DNA of 64,000 nt from Mucilaginibacter inviolabilis (GTDB taxonomy: Bacteria > Bacteroidota > Bacteroidia > Sphingobacteriales > Sphingobacteriaceae). Shown piece after piece: positions 1-10,140 of this stretch (position 1 is its first letter; every line of letters starts with the position of its first letter). Position numbers and translations under genes: made by a program. The stretch covers positions 3,348,001 to 3,412,000 of the forward strand of contig NZ_JAANAT010000001.1 in NCBI RefSeq assembly GCF_011089895.1, in the 5' to 3' direction. The notes under the pieces are model-generated. The model worked only from the letters and a program-made list of their open reading frames with translations. It was not told where the DNA came from and did no database searches.

Positions 1-600
1 AGCCTGGCCGGCTGGAGTCCGGAGAAAGCCGAAAGCTATTTGCGCGAGTATAATCAGTACATTATTCAGATACTTTGCATCCATGAAGCCGTTCCGGGGC
101 ATTATGTGCAGGGTGTTTATGCCAATAAAGCGCCCAGCATTATCAAATCGGTATTGGGTAATGGTGCCATGAATGAGGGTTGGGCCGTATACACCGAAGA
201 AATGATGCTGGATAATGGCTATGGCAACAACGAGCCCGAAATGCGGTTGATGTGGTACAAATGGAACCTGCGCTCGGTTTGTAATACCATACTGGATTAC
301 AGCGTGCACAATAACGACATGACCAAAGAACAGGCTATTAAACTACTCACCGCCGAAGCCTTTCAGCAACAGGCCGAAGCCGAAGGCAAATGGAAAAGGG
401 TAAGTGTAAGCAGTGTACAGCTAACCAGCTACTACACCGGCTACAAAGAGATCATGGATCTGCGCGAGGCCTACAAGATAAAAATGGGCGATAAATATAA
501 ACTGAAAGATTTTAATGAGAAATTCCTGAGCTACGGCAGCGCTCCGGTTAAGTTTATCAAAGAGGCCATGCTGGCCAAACCGGCTGCAAGTAAGAATTGA
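1..600 (+). CDS. DUF885 family putative metallopeptidase, C-terminal part
   Basis: The reading frame is open from the first base of the window, so the N-terminus lies outside. The visible 199 residues contain the HEAVPGH motif of DUF885 proteins, an HExxxGH-type site that resembles zinc-peptidase centres, followed by the NEGWAVYTEEMM segment that usually comes shortly after it. DUF885 members are secreted or periplasmic proteins thought to be peptidases; substrate and activity are not established for this one. The next gene is far downstream and on the other strand, so this is the last gene of its transcription unit. The family call is firm, the enzymatic role is inference. Confidence 0.85.
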   Translation, partial: SLAGWSPEKAESYLREYNQYIIQILCIHEAVPGHYVQGVYANKAPSIIKSVLGNGAMNEGWAVYTEEMMLDNGYGNNEPEMRLMWYKWNLRSVCNTILDYSVHNNDMTKEQAIKLLTAEAFQQQAEAEGKWKRVSVSSVQLTSYYTGYKEIMDLREAYKIKMGDKYKLKDFNEKFLSYGSAPVKFIKEAMLAKPAASKN

Positions 601-633
601 GGAAGGAGTCTTTTACCCCCACACATCAACTCC

Positions 634-726
634 ATGTCATTGCGAGCGTAGCGTGGCAATCTCTTCGCGTTCTCATCCATAAGAATAGCTACGAGATTGC
701 TTCGTCGTTCCTCCTCGCAATGACAT
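634..726. repeat. Palindromic repeat family A, copy 1
   Basis: Two inverted arms (634-663 and 693-726) start and end with ATGTCATTGCGAG and its complement and enclose a short spacer. The arms are imperfect here. Further copies are at 14185-14281 (perfect arms) and 16378-16420 (half copy). It looks like a non-coding REP/MITE-type element. It lies in the gap between the DUF885 gene and the next, convergent gene. Confidence 0.8.
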
Positions 727-870
727 ATCCGCTAAGAAATGGGAAATAATAGCCATAATATTTATGAATCAACTATTGACAAAAAAAGAGATAGCCCATG
801 AATAATAAAAACTCATGGACTATGAACCATAAGCCATCACCCATGAACTATCAAATTCTTTTATGCTATA

Positions 871-1128
871 CTAGGCGTAATGATTTTCGTAATGATGTAT
901 AATCTGGTGCTCCAGCTGGGCTAATACGTTATCTTCCAACTTTCCCTGGCAGCAAACTACATTGTGCTTGCTATCGTCCAGATCAACTTCTGCAATAACT
1001 TTACCCTGATCAACCACGCGGAATCGTCCTGCTTCATTCGGTAAAACGGCTACAATGCGTTCATCATCCTTAAAATTGATCAACACATGAAACTGGTGCT
1101 GTGGTATAAATGCTATTTGCTGTAACAT
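871..1128 (-). CDS. Small conserved-looking hypothetical protein (85 aa)
   Basis: An 85-residue acidic, soluble protein with no signal peptide or membrane segment. It is largely alternating beta-like sequence (VLINFKDDERIVAVLPNE) ending in a histidine-rich helix. I do not recognise the family. The start at 1128 is preceded on the minus strand by an AAAGGGGG run, a plausible ribosome binding site. It is a single-gene unit, divergent from the secreted protein gene starting at 1283. Low GC and short, but the codon pattern and ribosome site favour a real gene. Confidence 0.6.
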   Translation of the reverse strand: MLQQIAFIPQHQFHVLINFKDDERIVAVLPNEAGRFRVVDQGKVIAEVDLDDSKHNVVCCQGKLEDNVLAQLEHQIIHHYENHYA

Positions 1129-1237
1129 AAAAACCCCCTTTCCGTTGTTAAAATATACTAATGAAATATAAAGAGCATTGATTACTATAAAGTTAACGAA
1201 ATTACTTTTAAATAATTGTTATGTTTTACTGCATTTT

Positions 1238-1264
1238 TTGATGAAGATTTTTATAATAACTTTA
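1238..1264 (+). promoter_or_regulatory. Possible Bacteroidetes-type promoter
   Basis: TTG at 1238-1240 and TAACTTTA at 1257-1264, 16 bp apart, resemble the Bacteroidetes -33/-7 pattern TTG/TAnnTTTG with one mismatch. It lies 19 bp upstream of the ATG at 1283. A weak match. Confidence 0.35.
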
Positions 1265-1282
1265 GCACGCAATAAATACACT

Positions 1283-2203
1283 ATGAAATATCTTTTTAGT
1301 CTGCTTCTCATACTCGGCATTAGTCTGTCGGTACAAGCTCAAAAAATAAAATTGGCCTTACACCTGGTTAAGGGCAATACGTACAATATGGTTACCAATA
1401 CCACATCGGCCATTAAACAAACCGTTAGCGGGGTAGATAACCATATCGAGATCTCCATTAATGGCACAACCTCTTTCAAAGTATTGAATGCCGACGACTC
1501 ATTATATTACATGGAGGTAAACTATAAAAGCCTGGCCTTAAAAATGCAGCTCCCCAACGGCCCCGTGAGCTATGATTCGCAAAAGAATGACCCTAACGAT
1601 TTTATGTCGGGTATATTGGCCGGACTGGTGAACAAACCTTTTACAGCTACATTTACCAAAAGCGGCAGGGTAAAATCGGTAGAGAATGTAGAGAATATGA
1701 TCTCGTCGGTACTGGACAGCTTCCCGCAGGTACAAGGCCCGCAGAAAGAGCAGATCAAAGCCCAGTTCCTGCAATCGTTCGGCGCCAAAGCCATCAAGGG
1801 AAGTATTGAACTGGCTACAGCTGTTTTCCCCGAAACACCGGTATCCAAAAATGATAAATGGACCATTAATACCAGTCTGGAAAGCGCCATGTCGGCCAAA
1901 GTGAGCACTGTTTACCAATTAGTCGACGTAACTCCCAGCAGCTATGTAATCCATGGCGAAGGAAAACTGGCTACCAATGCTGCCGATGATTTTAAACGAG
2001 TGGGTGATATGCCCATGAAATACAACATGACCGGTACTATGACTGCCGACATTAAGTTTGACAAGGTTACCGGTTGGATCAGCGAATCTAAAACCAAACA
2101 GGTGATCAGCGGTACGGTGAATATAAAAGATAATCCTAAAGTACCCGGTGGTGTCAGCTTCCCGATGAGTGTAGTGAATGAATCGGTAACTACGGATAAA
2201 TAA
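1283..2203 (+). CDS. Secreted protein of unknown function, DUF6263-like
   Basis: I chose the ATG at 1283 because it starts a clean Sec signal peptide (MKYLFSLLLILGISLSVQAQ); the longer open frame from 1178 would bury it behind an unlikely 35-residue extension. The mature part (about 286 residues) is rich in beta-type sequence and has the pattern of DUF6263 proteins of Bacteroidota (an LxxGxxYxM opening, then repeated polar strands). These are exported proteins of unknown role, probably periplasmic. No catalytic motif is visible. The gene stands alone between a divergent small gene and a repeat. Confidence 0.65.
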   Translation: MKYLFSLLLILGISLSVQAQKIKLALHLVKGNTYNMVTNTTSAIKQTVSGVDNHIEISINGTTSFKVLNADDSLYYMEVNYKSLALKMQLPNGPVSYDSQKNDPNDFMSGILAGLVNKPFTATFTKSGRVKSVENVENMISSVLDSFPQVQGPQKEQIKAQFLQSFGAKAIKGSIELATAVFPETPVSKNDKWTINTSLESAMSAKVSTVYQLVDVTPSSYVIHGEGKLATNAADDFKRVGDMPMKYNMTGTMTADIKFDKVTGWISESKTKQVISGTVNIKDNPKVPGGVSFPMSVVNESVTTDK

Positions 2204-2229
2204 AAAGTTTCTTTTTTTATAAAACGGGT

Positions 2230-2300
2230 GTCATGCTGAGCCTGTCGAAGCATGGTGGGCAGGGCCTCTACGCGCGATCCTTCGACAAGCTCAGGATGAC
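2230..2300. repeat. Palindromic repeat family B, copy 1
   Basis: A 71-bp element with arms GTCATGCTGAGCCTGTCGAA and the complement of its partner ending CTCAGGATGAC. Nearly identical copies lie at 2648-2718 (same orientation) and 11986-12055 (opposite orientation). Its right edge supplies the last codons and TGA stop of the GIY-YIG gene. Confidence 0.9.
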
Positions 2301-2590
2301 AGGCCTTTTTTTGCTTTAGACAATTCGGGCAGCAAATCCCAATGTCCGTTAATTATCGCATCTTTCTTCTCCCTTCGCCATCCTTTTACTTGTTTTTCAA
2401 AAGCTATTGCTTGATTAACATCATTAAATACTTCATTAAAAACAAGCTGAACCGGTCGGCGTTTGTAAGTATAGCATCGGGGATTCTCACCCGATTGATG
2501 TTCAATTAATCGTCGTTCGATATCATTAGTTATTCCCGTGTAATAAGAACCATCACTACAGCGCAGTATATAAACATGATAATAATTCAT
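2291..2590 (-). CDS. GIY-YIG nuclease family protein (URI-type, small)
   Basis: A 99-residue single-domain protein. The GIY-YIG core is clear: VYILRCSDGSYYTGIT near the N-terminus, then ERRLIEH with the conserved arginine, and AIAFEKQVKGW with the metal-binding glutamate. I start it at 2590 (MNYYHVYILRC), the usual start for the family; AAGGAG abuts this ATG, and an alternative ATG is at 2608. A longer frame to 2680 only translates the flanking repeat. Small GIY-YIG proteins of this kind are common in Bacteroidota, with unknown biological role. The last residues (GLSS and stop) are encoded by the family B repeat at 2230-2300, and another copy of that repeat lies upstream. Confidence 0.85.
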   Translation of the reverse strand: MNYYHVYILRCSDGSYYTGITNDIERRLIEHQSGENPRCYTYKRRPVQLVFNEVFNDVNQAIAFEKQVKGWRREKKDAIINGHWDLLPELSKAKKGLSS

Positions 2591-2647
2591 CTCCTTCAAA
2601 TATGTCATTAACTCAAATAAAGAAGTCCAAATAATCAAAAAATGGCT

Positions 2648-2718
2648 GTCATGCTGAGCCCGTCGAAGCATGGTGGGCAAGGCCTCTACGCACGATCCTT
2701 CGACAAGCTCAGGATGAC
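2648..2718. repeat. Palindromic repeat family B, copy 2
   Basis: Nearly identical to the copy at 2230-2300 and in the same orientation, so the GIY-YIG gene is bracketed by a direct pair. It lies between that gene and the TNT-partner gene. Confidence 0.9.
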
Positions 2719-2744
2719 AAGCCTTTCATCCTTTCAGGATTACC

Positions 2745-3104
2745 TTACTTAATTACCCACACGCCCTCCAAATACAGCTTATACCGCGTTGGCTGAAACT
2801 CGCCGTAGGCAAAAACAACAATTGTTTTATCTCTCTGGCAGAAGTATAGTTTCAGGTTATCGCTTCCATGGTATTGATGCAAAAAGCCACTATCGCGGGT
2901 AAAATTTCCGGTTTTGACGATGGATGCAAAATCATCATCGCCTATAAGCCCCTGCAGATCCTCAAAATCATGATTGATAAAATCATCAAATGCAATAGCA
3001 CCTCCAAGGTTTGTTTTGGTATCCGGTTGGAAAGAGCGGGATATCACATCCTGTTCGTCCCCGTCAAAGATCAGTGATCCTATCTTCTCCTGTTTTGTGA
3101 TCAT
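2745..3104 (-). CDS. Small acidic protein, candidate immunity partner of the TNT-domain protein
   Basis: A 119-residue acidic soluble protein with no signal peptide, membrane segment or domain I recognise. It has N-terminal acidic sequence (SLIFDGDEQDV) and a beta-rich C-terminus (YFCQRDKTIVVFAYGEFQP). It begins 12 bp after the stop of the TNT-domain gene and must be cotranscribed with it. In polymorphic toxin loci and in the mycobacterial CpnT locus the gene just downstream of a TNT domain encodes a small antitoxin that blocks the NADase in the cytoplasm. By position and size this protein fits that role, but I cannot show sequence similarity to a known immunity family. Confidence 0.6.
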   Translation of the reverse strand: MITKQEKIGSLIFDGDEQDVISRSFQPDTKTNLGGAIAFDDFINHDFEDLQGLIGDDDFASIVKTGNFTRDSGFLHQYHGSDNLKLYFCQRDKTIVVFAYGEFQPTRYKLYLEGVWVIK

Positions 3105-3116
3105 GGCTTTTATTAT

Positions 3117-3728
3117 TTAGTTTTTTTTCTCTACAATATAACCTTCTTTTTTAAGGTCGTTTATGATATAGGGTGTTTCATACTGGATACCTAAACCCGG
3201 TTTACCAAACCAGGGAATAATGGTACCCTGCCTTACATTGGGTATTGGTTTCAGTATGGTATAAACACGGTAAGGTGAATTTAGTGTTTTATCGGGTAAA
3301 GCACGCTGCGGAAAAGGCACACCTGTTTTGGATACAAAAGTGCCACGATCCTGAAACACACTGTCGGCATCAAAATAACCTCCGTAACGGTCAATGTCTA
3401 TACCTGCTGGTAAAGTCACTATTTTCAGGTCGACCGCCCCGCGGTTTGGCGGCCAGCCACCGTTAAGGTTGTTGGCGGTAAAAAATTGTTCCAGTTGGGC
3501 CCATTTTTCCTCTTTCCAAAGTCTCCAGGCCGTGTCGGCCAGGGGTTTCTTGGTACTATCGGCAAAGTCCGATACCGATTTTACAAAATCAGCATAACTA
3601 ACACCTCTTACCAGGCTGTTTTTTTCGTGACCCTTTGAATGATGCGGGTGGTGTTTTTGGGATACCTGTGCCTGTGCCAGGAAAGGCATCAGTAATACTG
3701 CGAGTAGCAGTAGTCTAATTTGTTTCAT
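3117..3728 (-). CDS. Secreted TNT-domain protein (putative NAD+ glycohydrolase)
   Basis: 203 residues: signal peptide (MKQIRLLLLAVLLMPFLAQAQ), a His-rich linker (about 25-35), an alpha-helical stretch, then a TNT domain (about 88-200). The domain shows the family landmarks WPPNRG, DRYGGYF (R114), FPQRALP (R142), IPWFGKPGLG and GIQY (Q182); the two arginines and the glutamine correspond by motif to the NAD-binding and catalytic positions of Mycobacterium tuberculosis TNT and fungal NADases. TNT domains hydrolyse NAD+ to ADP-ribose and nicotinamide. Unlike CpnT it is a short stand-alone exported protein with no delivery domain. The gene at 2745-3104 follows by 12 bp and may encode its inhibitor. 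Family call firm; toxin role inferred. Confidence 0.8.
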   Translation of the reverse strand: MKQIRLLLLAVLLMPFLAQAQVSQKHHPHHSKGHEKNSLVRGVSYADFVKSVSDFADSTKKPLADTAWRLWKEEKWAQLEQFFTANNLNGGWPPNRGAVDLKIVTLPAGIDIDRYGGYFDADSVFQDRGTFVSKTGVPFPQRALPDKTLNSPYRVYTILKPIPNVRQGTIIPWFGKPGLGIQYETPYIINDLKKEGYIVEKKN

Positions 3729-3862
3729 TTTTGTTTTGGTTTAAGTTGAATAATAATTAAATGCGCTATCTATATTGCGCAAAACGAAACTAAATATTTA
3801 TTATTAAGCAACAATTGAACTTTTTATTCATTTTGTATTCTCAAAAGCCAGCGTTTATAGGA

Positions 3863-4150
3863 GTGCAAATCAAATTTTCGTCGCGCGGTGCCAACTCACC
3901 CCGTCTGCGCTTTGCTGGACGACCCTCTCTTCAGCTTCGCTGGAAAGAGGGTGGGGAAAATACGTTTGTCATGCTGAACGCAGTGAAGCATCTATTATTG
4001 AACTTTTCAATTGTAGAATAGATCCTTCGTTCCTCAGGATGACAAAAATTAAAAAGAAAAAAAACTCCCTCTTTCCGCCGCAGGCGAAGAGAGGGATGTC
4101 GAGCGCAGCGATGACAGGGTGAGTCGACTGCTTGCTAATTTGAATTGCAC
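3863..4150. repeat. Nested palindromic element (outer palindrome)
   Basis: The ends pair as GTGCAAATCAAATT (3863) against AATTTGAATTGCAC (ending 4150), and inner stretches also pair (CTCACCC at 3895 with GGGTGAG at 4117; CCTCTCTTC with GAAGAGAGG). A complete family C palindrome (3965-4046) sits in the middle. The whole 450-bp gap before ligA is therefore repeat sequence; no gene is visible. Confidence 0.75.
3965..4046. repeat. Palindromic repeat family C, copy 1
   Basis: Arms TTTGTCATGCTGAACGCAGT and its partner ending TCCTCAGGATGACAAA enclose a short AT-rich spacer. A second copy is at 12192-12275. It sits inside a larger palindrome. Confidence 0.85.
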
Positions 4151-4188
4151 TATGGAGTTGATACTTTGTAAACTATGGAATAAAGTAA

Positions 4189-6220
<2,032 letters not shown>

Positions 6221-6222
<2 letters not shown>

Positions 6223-6252
6223 ATTTGAGATGTAAGATATGAGATTTGAGAT
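6221..6252. repeat. Short imperfect tandem repeat
   Basis: Repeated GAGATTTGAGAT/GTAAGATAT units directly after the ligA stop codon. A simple decayed tandem repeat, without visible function. Confidence 0.5.
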
Positions 6253-6285
6253 TGCCGGTTAAGATCACCGGCATTTTCTGTTTTT
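6253..6285 (+). terminator. Terminator of ligA
   Basis: TGCCGGT (6253-6259) pairs with ACCGGCA (6267-6273) and is followed by TTTTCTGTTTTT. It lies 30 bp after the ligA stop. Confidence 0.75.
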
Positions 6286-6366
6286 AGTCAATTTCACATT
6301 ATTTAACAAACCAGTGTTGTAACATTTAGTAAATAAATTTCATCTTAGTACAAACTACCTTACTAC

Positions 6367-8820
6367 ATGAAATTTACGTTACTATCTGTCTTGTTCTTTA
6401 TATCGGGTATTTCTGCATTTGCCCAGCAACTTAACATCAGCGGCAAAATAACCGACGAGCAAAACAAGCCTATTCCTTTTGCATCTATTTACGTTAAAAA
6501 CACATCCAAAGGAACCTCGGCCAATAGCGAGGGAGTTTATCAGCTGCAATTGAGCGCCGGTAATTATGAGCTGCAATACAAAGCGGTTGGTTATGGACAG
6601 CAAAGCCGGCAAGTAAACCTTACCGGCAACCAGGTAATCAACATCTCGCTCCAAACCGAAACCTATCAGCTTAAAACAGTAGCCATCCATGCAGGCGGTG
6701 AAGATCCTGCATATACTATTATCCGCAAAGCGATTAAAAAGCGTAAAACTTACCTCAACGAGGTAAAAGCCTACACCTGCGATATTTACATCAAAGGCCT
6801 GCAAAAGCTGCTGGCGGCGCCCAAAAAGTTTTTGGGTTTTAACGTGCAAAAAGCCGCTACAGAGGCCGGTCTCGACTCTAACCGCACGGGCATTGTTTAT
6901 CTGTCAGAATCTGAATCAAAATATAGCTTTATACGGCCCGACAAAGTACATGAGGTACAGGTGTCCTCCAAAGTATCGGGTCAAAACCGGGCTTTCAGTT
7001 TTAACCGGGCATCAGATATGGCGGTTAATTTTTATGAAAACTTTGAAACCTGGGATGGCCTCAGCAATCGTCCGCTGGTATCGCCCATTGCCGATAACGC
7101 TTTATTCTATTATAACTATAAATGGATGGGCATCTCCGTGGAGAATGGCGAAACCATCAACAAGATACAGGTAACACCCAAGCGCGCACACGACCCTTGT
7201 TTTGAGGGTTATATTTATATTCTGGAGGATAGCTGGCGGTTATCGGCACTTCAACTGTTCATCACCAAAAAGGCCAATATCAATTTGGTTGATACCCTTA
7301 AAGTAAACCAGCAGTTTTACCCGGTGAACAATACTGCCTGGATGCCGGCCAGCAGTAAGTTTGAATTTACTGGTGGTTTGCTGGGCTTTAAAGTGGGTGG
7401 TTATTATATTTCGATATATAAAAATTATGATCTGAACCCCAGCTTTGAAAAAACCAATTTTGCCGAGGTTTTACGTATTGATAAAGGCACCCATAAAGAT
7501 TCGACTTATTGGAACCTAGAACGCCCTATTCCACTAACCGATGAAGAAAAAACCGACTACATCAACAAGGATAAACTGGCCCGCAAGCGCGAATCGAAAC
7601 CATACCTCGACTCGTTGGACAAGGCCAATAATGAGGTAAAGCCATTGGGAATATTACTCACCGGTGTTGATGTCCGCAACCGTTATAAAAAGGAAAATTT
7701 CCATTATGATGGCTTGCTGGGTTCGGCACTTTACAATACGGTAGAAGGTTTCGCCATCAACTATGGAGTGTCATACAGCAAGGTGATCGATACACTTAAT
7801 CATCGTTCGCTTGCAATAGATGCCCATGTGCGTTATGGTTTTTCCAATCATTTGCTGAATGGTACAGCGGGAGCAGCTATACCTGTAGGGAAGCGGTTCA
7901 CTCTGGGCATCCGTGGCGGATCCGACATTACCGACCTCAACAACCAGCAGCCGGTATCTACATTGGTTAACTCCCTGTATAGTTTGTTTGAGCGGCAAAA
8001 CTACCAGAAACTATATCAAAAGCAATTTGTATCGGCCTCCTTATCTGGTCGCGTGGTGGGTGGATGGCTGGCAGGTGCAACCGTAGAGTGGGCCAACCGT
8101 AAATCACTGAGTAACACTTCTACCTATAGCTTTTTTAGTCCGCAGAACCACCAGTTCACCTCCAACAATCCTTTAAACCCGGCACAGGATAGTCCTTTGT
8201 TTCCTGAAAATCAATCATTCAAAATAGCTTTACGTACCAGTTACAATTTTAGCGACCAGTACGAAACCTACCCATCAGGCCGTAGGTACCTGCCATCAAA
8301 ATATCCTACCATCGGTATAAATTATACCAAGGGCATAAAAGATATACTCGGGTCTGATGTAGATTACGACCTGCTGAGTGCCGACATATCCAAATCAGAT
8401 ATCGATATGGGTTTTTACGGCAAAACCTCCTTTTTTATAGGTGCGGGCAAATTTCTGAATGCCAATAAATTATATTTCCCGGATTATAAACATTTTGACG
8501 GTAACCAGTTATTAGCTTACACCCCAGGCATCAACCGCTTCTTGCTGTTAGATTATTACAACTTCAGTACCCCCGATAAATATGCCGAAGGTCACCTGGA
8601 ACACAATTTTATGGGCTTTATCACCAACAAGATTCCCCTCATCCGCAAATTAAAACTACAGGAAATTGTGGATGTAAACTACCTATACACCCCCACCCTT
8701 AAAAATTACACCGAGCTGGGTTTTGGTTTGCAGTATTTAAATATCAGACTGATGTACGGTAAGTCATTCAACAGCGGCAGCAACACTAATTCGGCTATCA
8801 GGCTGGGAGTGAGTTTTTAG
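6367..8820 (+). CDS. Outer-membrane protein: carboxypeptidase-regulatory-like domain plus DUF5686
   Basis: 817 residues: signal peptide (about 1-20, ending ISAFAQQ), a CarboxypepD_reg-like beta domain (about 22-105, ISGKITDEQNKPIPFASIYVKN), then the long DUF5686 region ending in aromatic beta strands with the terminal sequence AIRLGVSF typical of outer-membrane barrels. Such proteins look like TonB-dependent receptors without a plug domain and occur in many Bacteroidota. The transported substrate, if any, is unknown. The TAG stop at 8818-8820 is the first part of the adjoining family D repeat. Its neighbours are unrelated housekeeping genes, so it is probably a single-gene unit. Confidence 0.88.
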   Translation: MKFTLLSVLFFISGISAFAQQLNISGKITDEQNKPIPFASIYVKNTSKGTSANSEGVYQLQLSAGNYELQYKAVGYGQQSRQVNLTGNQVINISLQTETYQLKTVAIHAGGEDPAYTIIRKAIKKRKTYLNEVKAYTCDIYIKGLQKLLAAPKKFLGFNVQKAATEAGLDSNRTGIVYLSESESKYSFIRPDKVHEVQVSSKVSGQNRAFSFNRASDMAVNFYENFETWDGLSNRPLVSPIADNALFYYNYKWMGISVENGETINKIQVTPKRAHDPCFEGYIYILEDSWRLSALQLFITKKANINLVDTLKVNQQFYPVNNTAWMPASSKFEFTGGLLGFKVGGYYISIYKNYDLNPSFEKTNFAEVLRIDKGTHKDSTYWNLERPIPLTDEEKTDYINKDKLARKRESKPYLDSLDKANNEVKPLGILLTGVDVRNRYKKENFHYDGLLGSALYNTVEGFAINYGVSYSKVIDTLNHRSLAIDAHVRYGFSNHLLNGTAGAAIPVGKRFTLGIRGGSDITDLNNQQPVSTLVNSLYSLFERQNYQKLYQKQFVSASLSGRVVGGWLAGATVEWANRKSLSNTSTYSFFSPQNHQFTSNNPLNPAQDSPLFPENQSFKIALRTSYNFSDQYETYPSGRRYLPSKYPTIGINYTKGIKDILGSDVDYDLLSADISKSDIDMGFYGKTSFFIGAGKFLNANKLYFPDYKHFDGNQLLAYTPGINRFLLLDYYNFSTPDKYAEGHLEHNFMGFITNKIPLIRKLKLQEIVDVNYLYTPTLKNYTELGFGLQYLNIRLMYGKSFNSGSNTNSAIRLGVSF

Positions 8821-8976
8821 TATCAAGTAGCTAGTATCAAGTATCAAGACCTTATTTTAGCATTGCTAACAAAAGTACCGCTTATAGATTTGTACCCAAA
8901 TCTTGATACTTGATACTAGCTACTTGATACCAAAAATTTGCTAAATCTTGATACTTGATACTAGCTACTTGATACT
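8819..8976. repeat. Palindromic repeat family D, copy 1
   Basis: Built from AGTATCAAGTAGCTAGTATC and its complement. The left arm is at 8819-8849 and two right arms are at 8901-8930 and 8946-8976. Its first bases form the stop codon of the DUF5686 gene. Other copies are at 17830-17976 and 19714-19821. The 189-bp gap before dapA holds nothing else. Confidence 0.88.
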
Positions 8977-9009
8977 ATCTCACTATATTAGCATCCTTTA
9001 ATTTTACTC

Positions 9010-9888
9010 ATGAATATATTTTACGGAACAGGGGTAGCCATGGTGACCCCTTTTCAGGCGGATGGTCAAGTTGACTACGAGGGTTTAAGAAACCTGATTG
9101 AACATTTGATTGATGGCGGGGTGCAATACCTGGTATCATTAGGTACAACCGGCGAAAGCGCCACATTGAATGCCGACGAGCGAAAGCAGGTTTGGGCATT
9201 TACCGCGGAGGTTGTCAAGAAGCGCGTAAATTTAGTTGCCGGCATAGGTGGCAACAATACACATGAGGTAGTTGAGCAAATCAAAGCATTTGATGTTACC
9301 GGTTATGATGCCATATTATCATCAAGTCCGCATTATAACAAACCTACCCAGGAGGGTATATATCAGCACTATAAAGCTATAGCACTGGCAGCACCACTTC
9401 CGGTAATTTTATATAACGTACCCAGCCGTACCGGCAGCACTGTAGCTGCAGAAACAACCGTGCGCCTGGCTCGCGATTTTAAAAACATCATTGGTATTAA
9501 AGAGGCTTCGGGAAATTTCGACCTGTTTAACCAACTGATGCGCGATAAGCCGGAAGAGTTTTTAGTCATATCTGGCGACGATCCGGTTACCCTACCTATG
9601 ATGGCCATGGGCGCTGTAGGTGTGATATCGGTTATTGGCAATGCTGTACCCAAACCATTGTCGGCCATGATCAGCCTGTTGCTTAATAACGATTACAAAG
9701 CGGCGCAAAAGATAAACGCCAGCCTGGTTGAGTTTACCCGCTTAATGTTTGTGGAAGGCAATCCTGCCGGGGCAAAAAACGCGCTGAAACATTTAGGCGT
9801 TTGCGATGAACACCTGCGACTACCGCTGGTACCCGTAAGCAGCAAAATAGCCGATGCCATTAAACAGGAAACCAGCAAACTGTCATAA
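9010..9888 (+). CDS. dapA: 4-hydroxy-tetrahydrodipicolinate synthase
   Basis: 292 residues, standard DapA length. It condenses pyruvate with aspartate semialdehyde in the lysine and diaminopimelate pathway. The TIM-barrel landmarks are present: GTTGES near residue 45, LYNVPSRTG with the active-site tyrosine (Y135) and IGIKEASG with the Schiff-base lysine (K164). The product feeds meso-diaminopimelate synthesis, consistent with the DNPR motif of MurE at 28756-30216. A strong terminator follows 17 bp downstream, so it appears monocistronic. Confidence 0.97.
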   Translation: MNIFYGTGVAMVTPFQADGQVDYEGLRNLIEHLIDGGVQYLVSLGTTGESATLNADERKQVWAFTAEVVKKRVNLVAGIGGNNTHEVVEQIKAFDVTGYDAILSSSPHYNKPTQEGIYQHYKAIALAAPLPVILYNVPSRTGSTVAAETTVRLARDFKNIIGIKEASGNFDLFNQLMRDKPEEFLVISGDDPVTLPMMAMGAVGVISVIGNAVPKPLSAMISLLLNNDYKAAQKINASLVEFTRLMFVEGNPAGAKNALKHLGVCDEHLRLPLVPVSSKIADAIKQETSKLS

Positions 9889-9905
9889 AACAAAATACGC
9901 TGAAC

Positions 9906-9940
9906 AAAAAAGCCCGGTTATAGGATAACCGGGCTTTTTA
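9906..9940 (+). terminator. Terminator of dapA (bidirectional)
   Basis: AAAAAGCCCGGTTAT pairs with ATAACCGGGCTTTTT. U-tracts exist on both strands, so it can serve dapA (plus) and the convergent Hc1-like gene (minus). Confidence 0.92.
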
Positions 9941-9960
9941 TTGGAATAAGAAAAATCCTA

Positions 9961-10140
9961 CTAAGCTTCTTTATTTTTAGCTTCCTGAACTTCCAGACGG
10001 ATAGCCTGAGCCAGGTTTTTAAGATCTTGCATACCTTTACGAACACGTGTTCCGGCAGCGCTGTTTCCTTTGTTGTAGAATTTGTCGGCGTCGGCCTCCA
10101 ATGAAGCTACAAGCTCTTTTACTTCAGTGAATTTTTTCAT
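9961..10140 (-). CDS. Histone H1-like protein Hc1
   Basis: A 59-residue gene running from the ATG at 10140 to the TAG at 9961. The protein begins MKKFTEVKELVASLEADADK and continues with FYNKGNSAAGTRVRKGMQDL, the compact helical pattern of the Hc1-like 'histone H1' family common in Bacteroidota. It is a small DNA-binding, nucleoid-associated protein (family knowledge). AAAGGAG lies 8 bp before the start. Unlike chlamydial Hc1 it lacks a long lysine-rich tail. The 310 bp upstream are extremely AT-rich and probably contain the promoter. Confidence 0.88.
   Translation of the reverse strand: MKKFTEVKELVASLEADADKFYNKGNSAAGTRVRKGMQDLKNLAQAIRLEVQEAKNKEA

Noticed and set aside
3815..4021. Short plus-strand frame before ligA
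   Set aside because: It lies entirely in nested palindromic repeats. Frames at 11895-12269 and 14167-14400 were dropped for the same reason.
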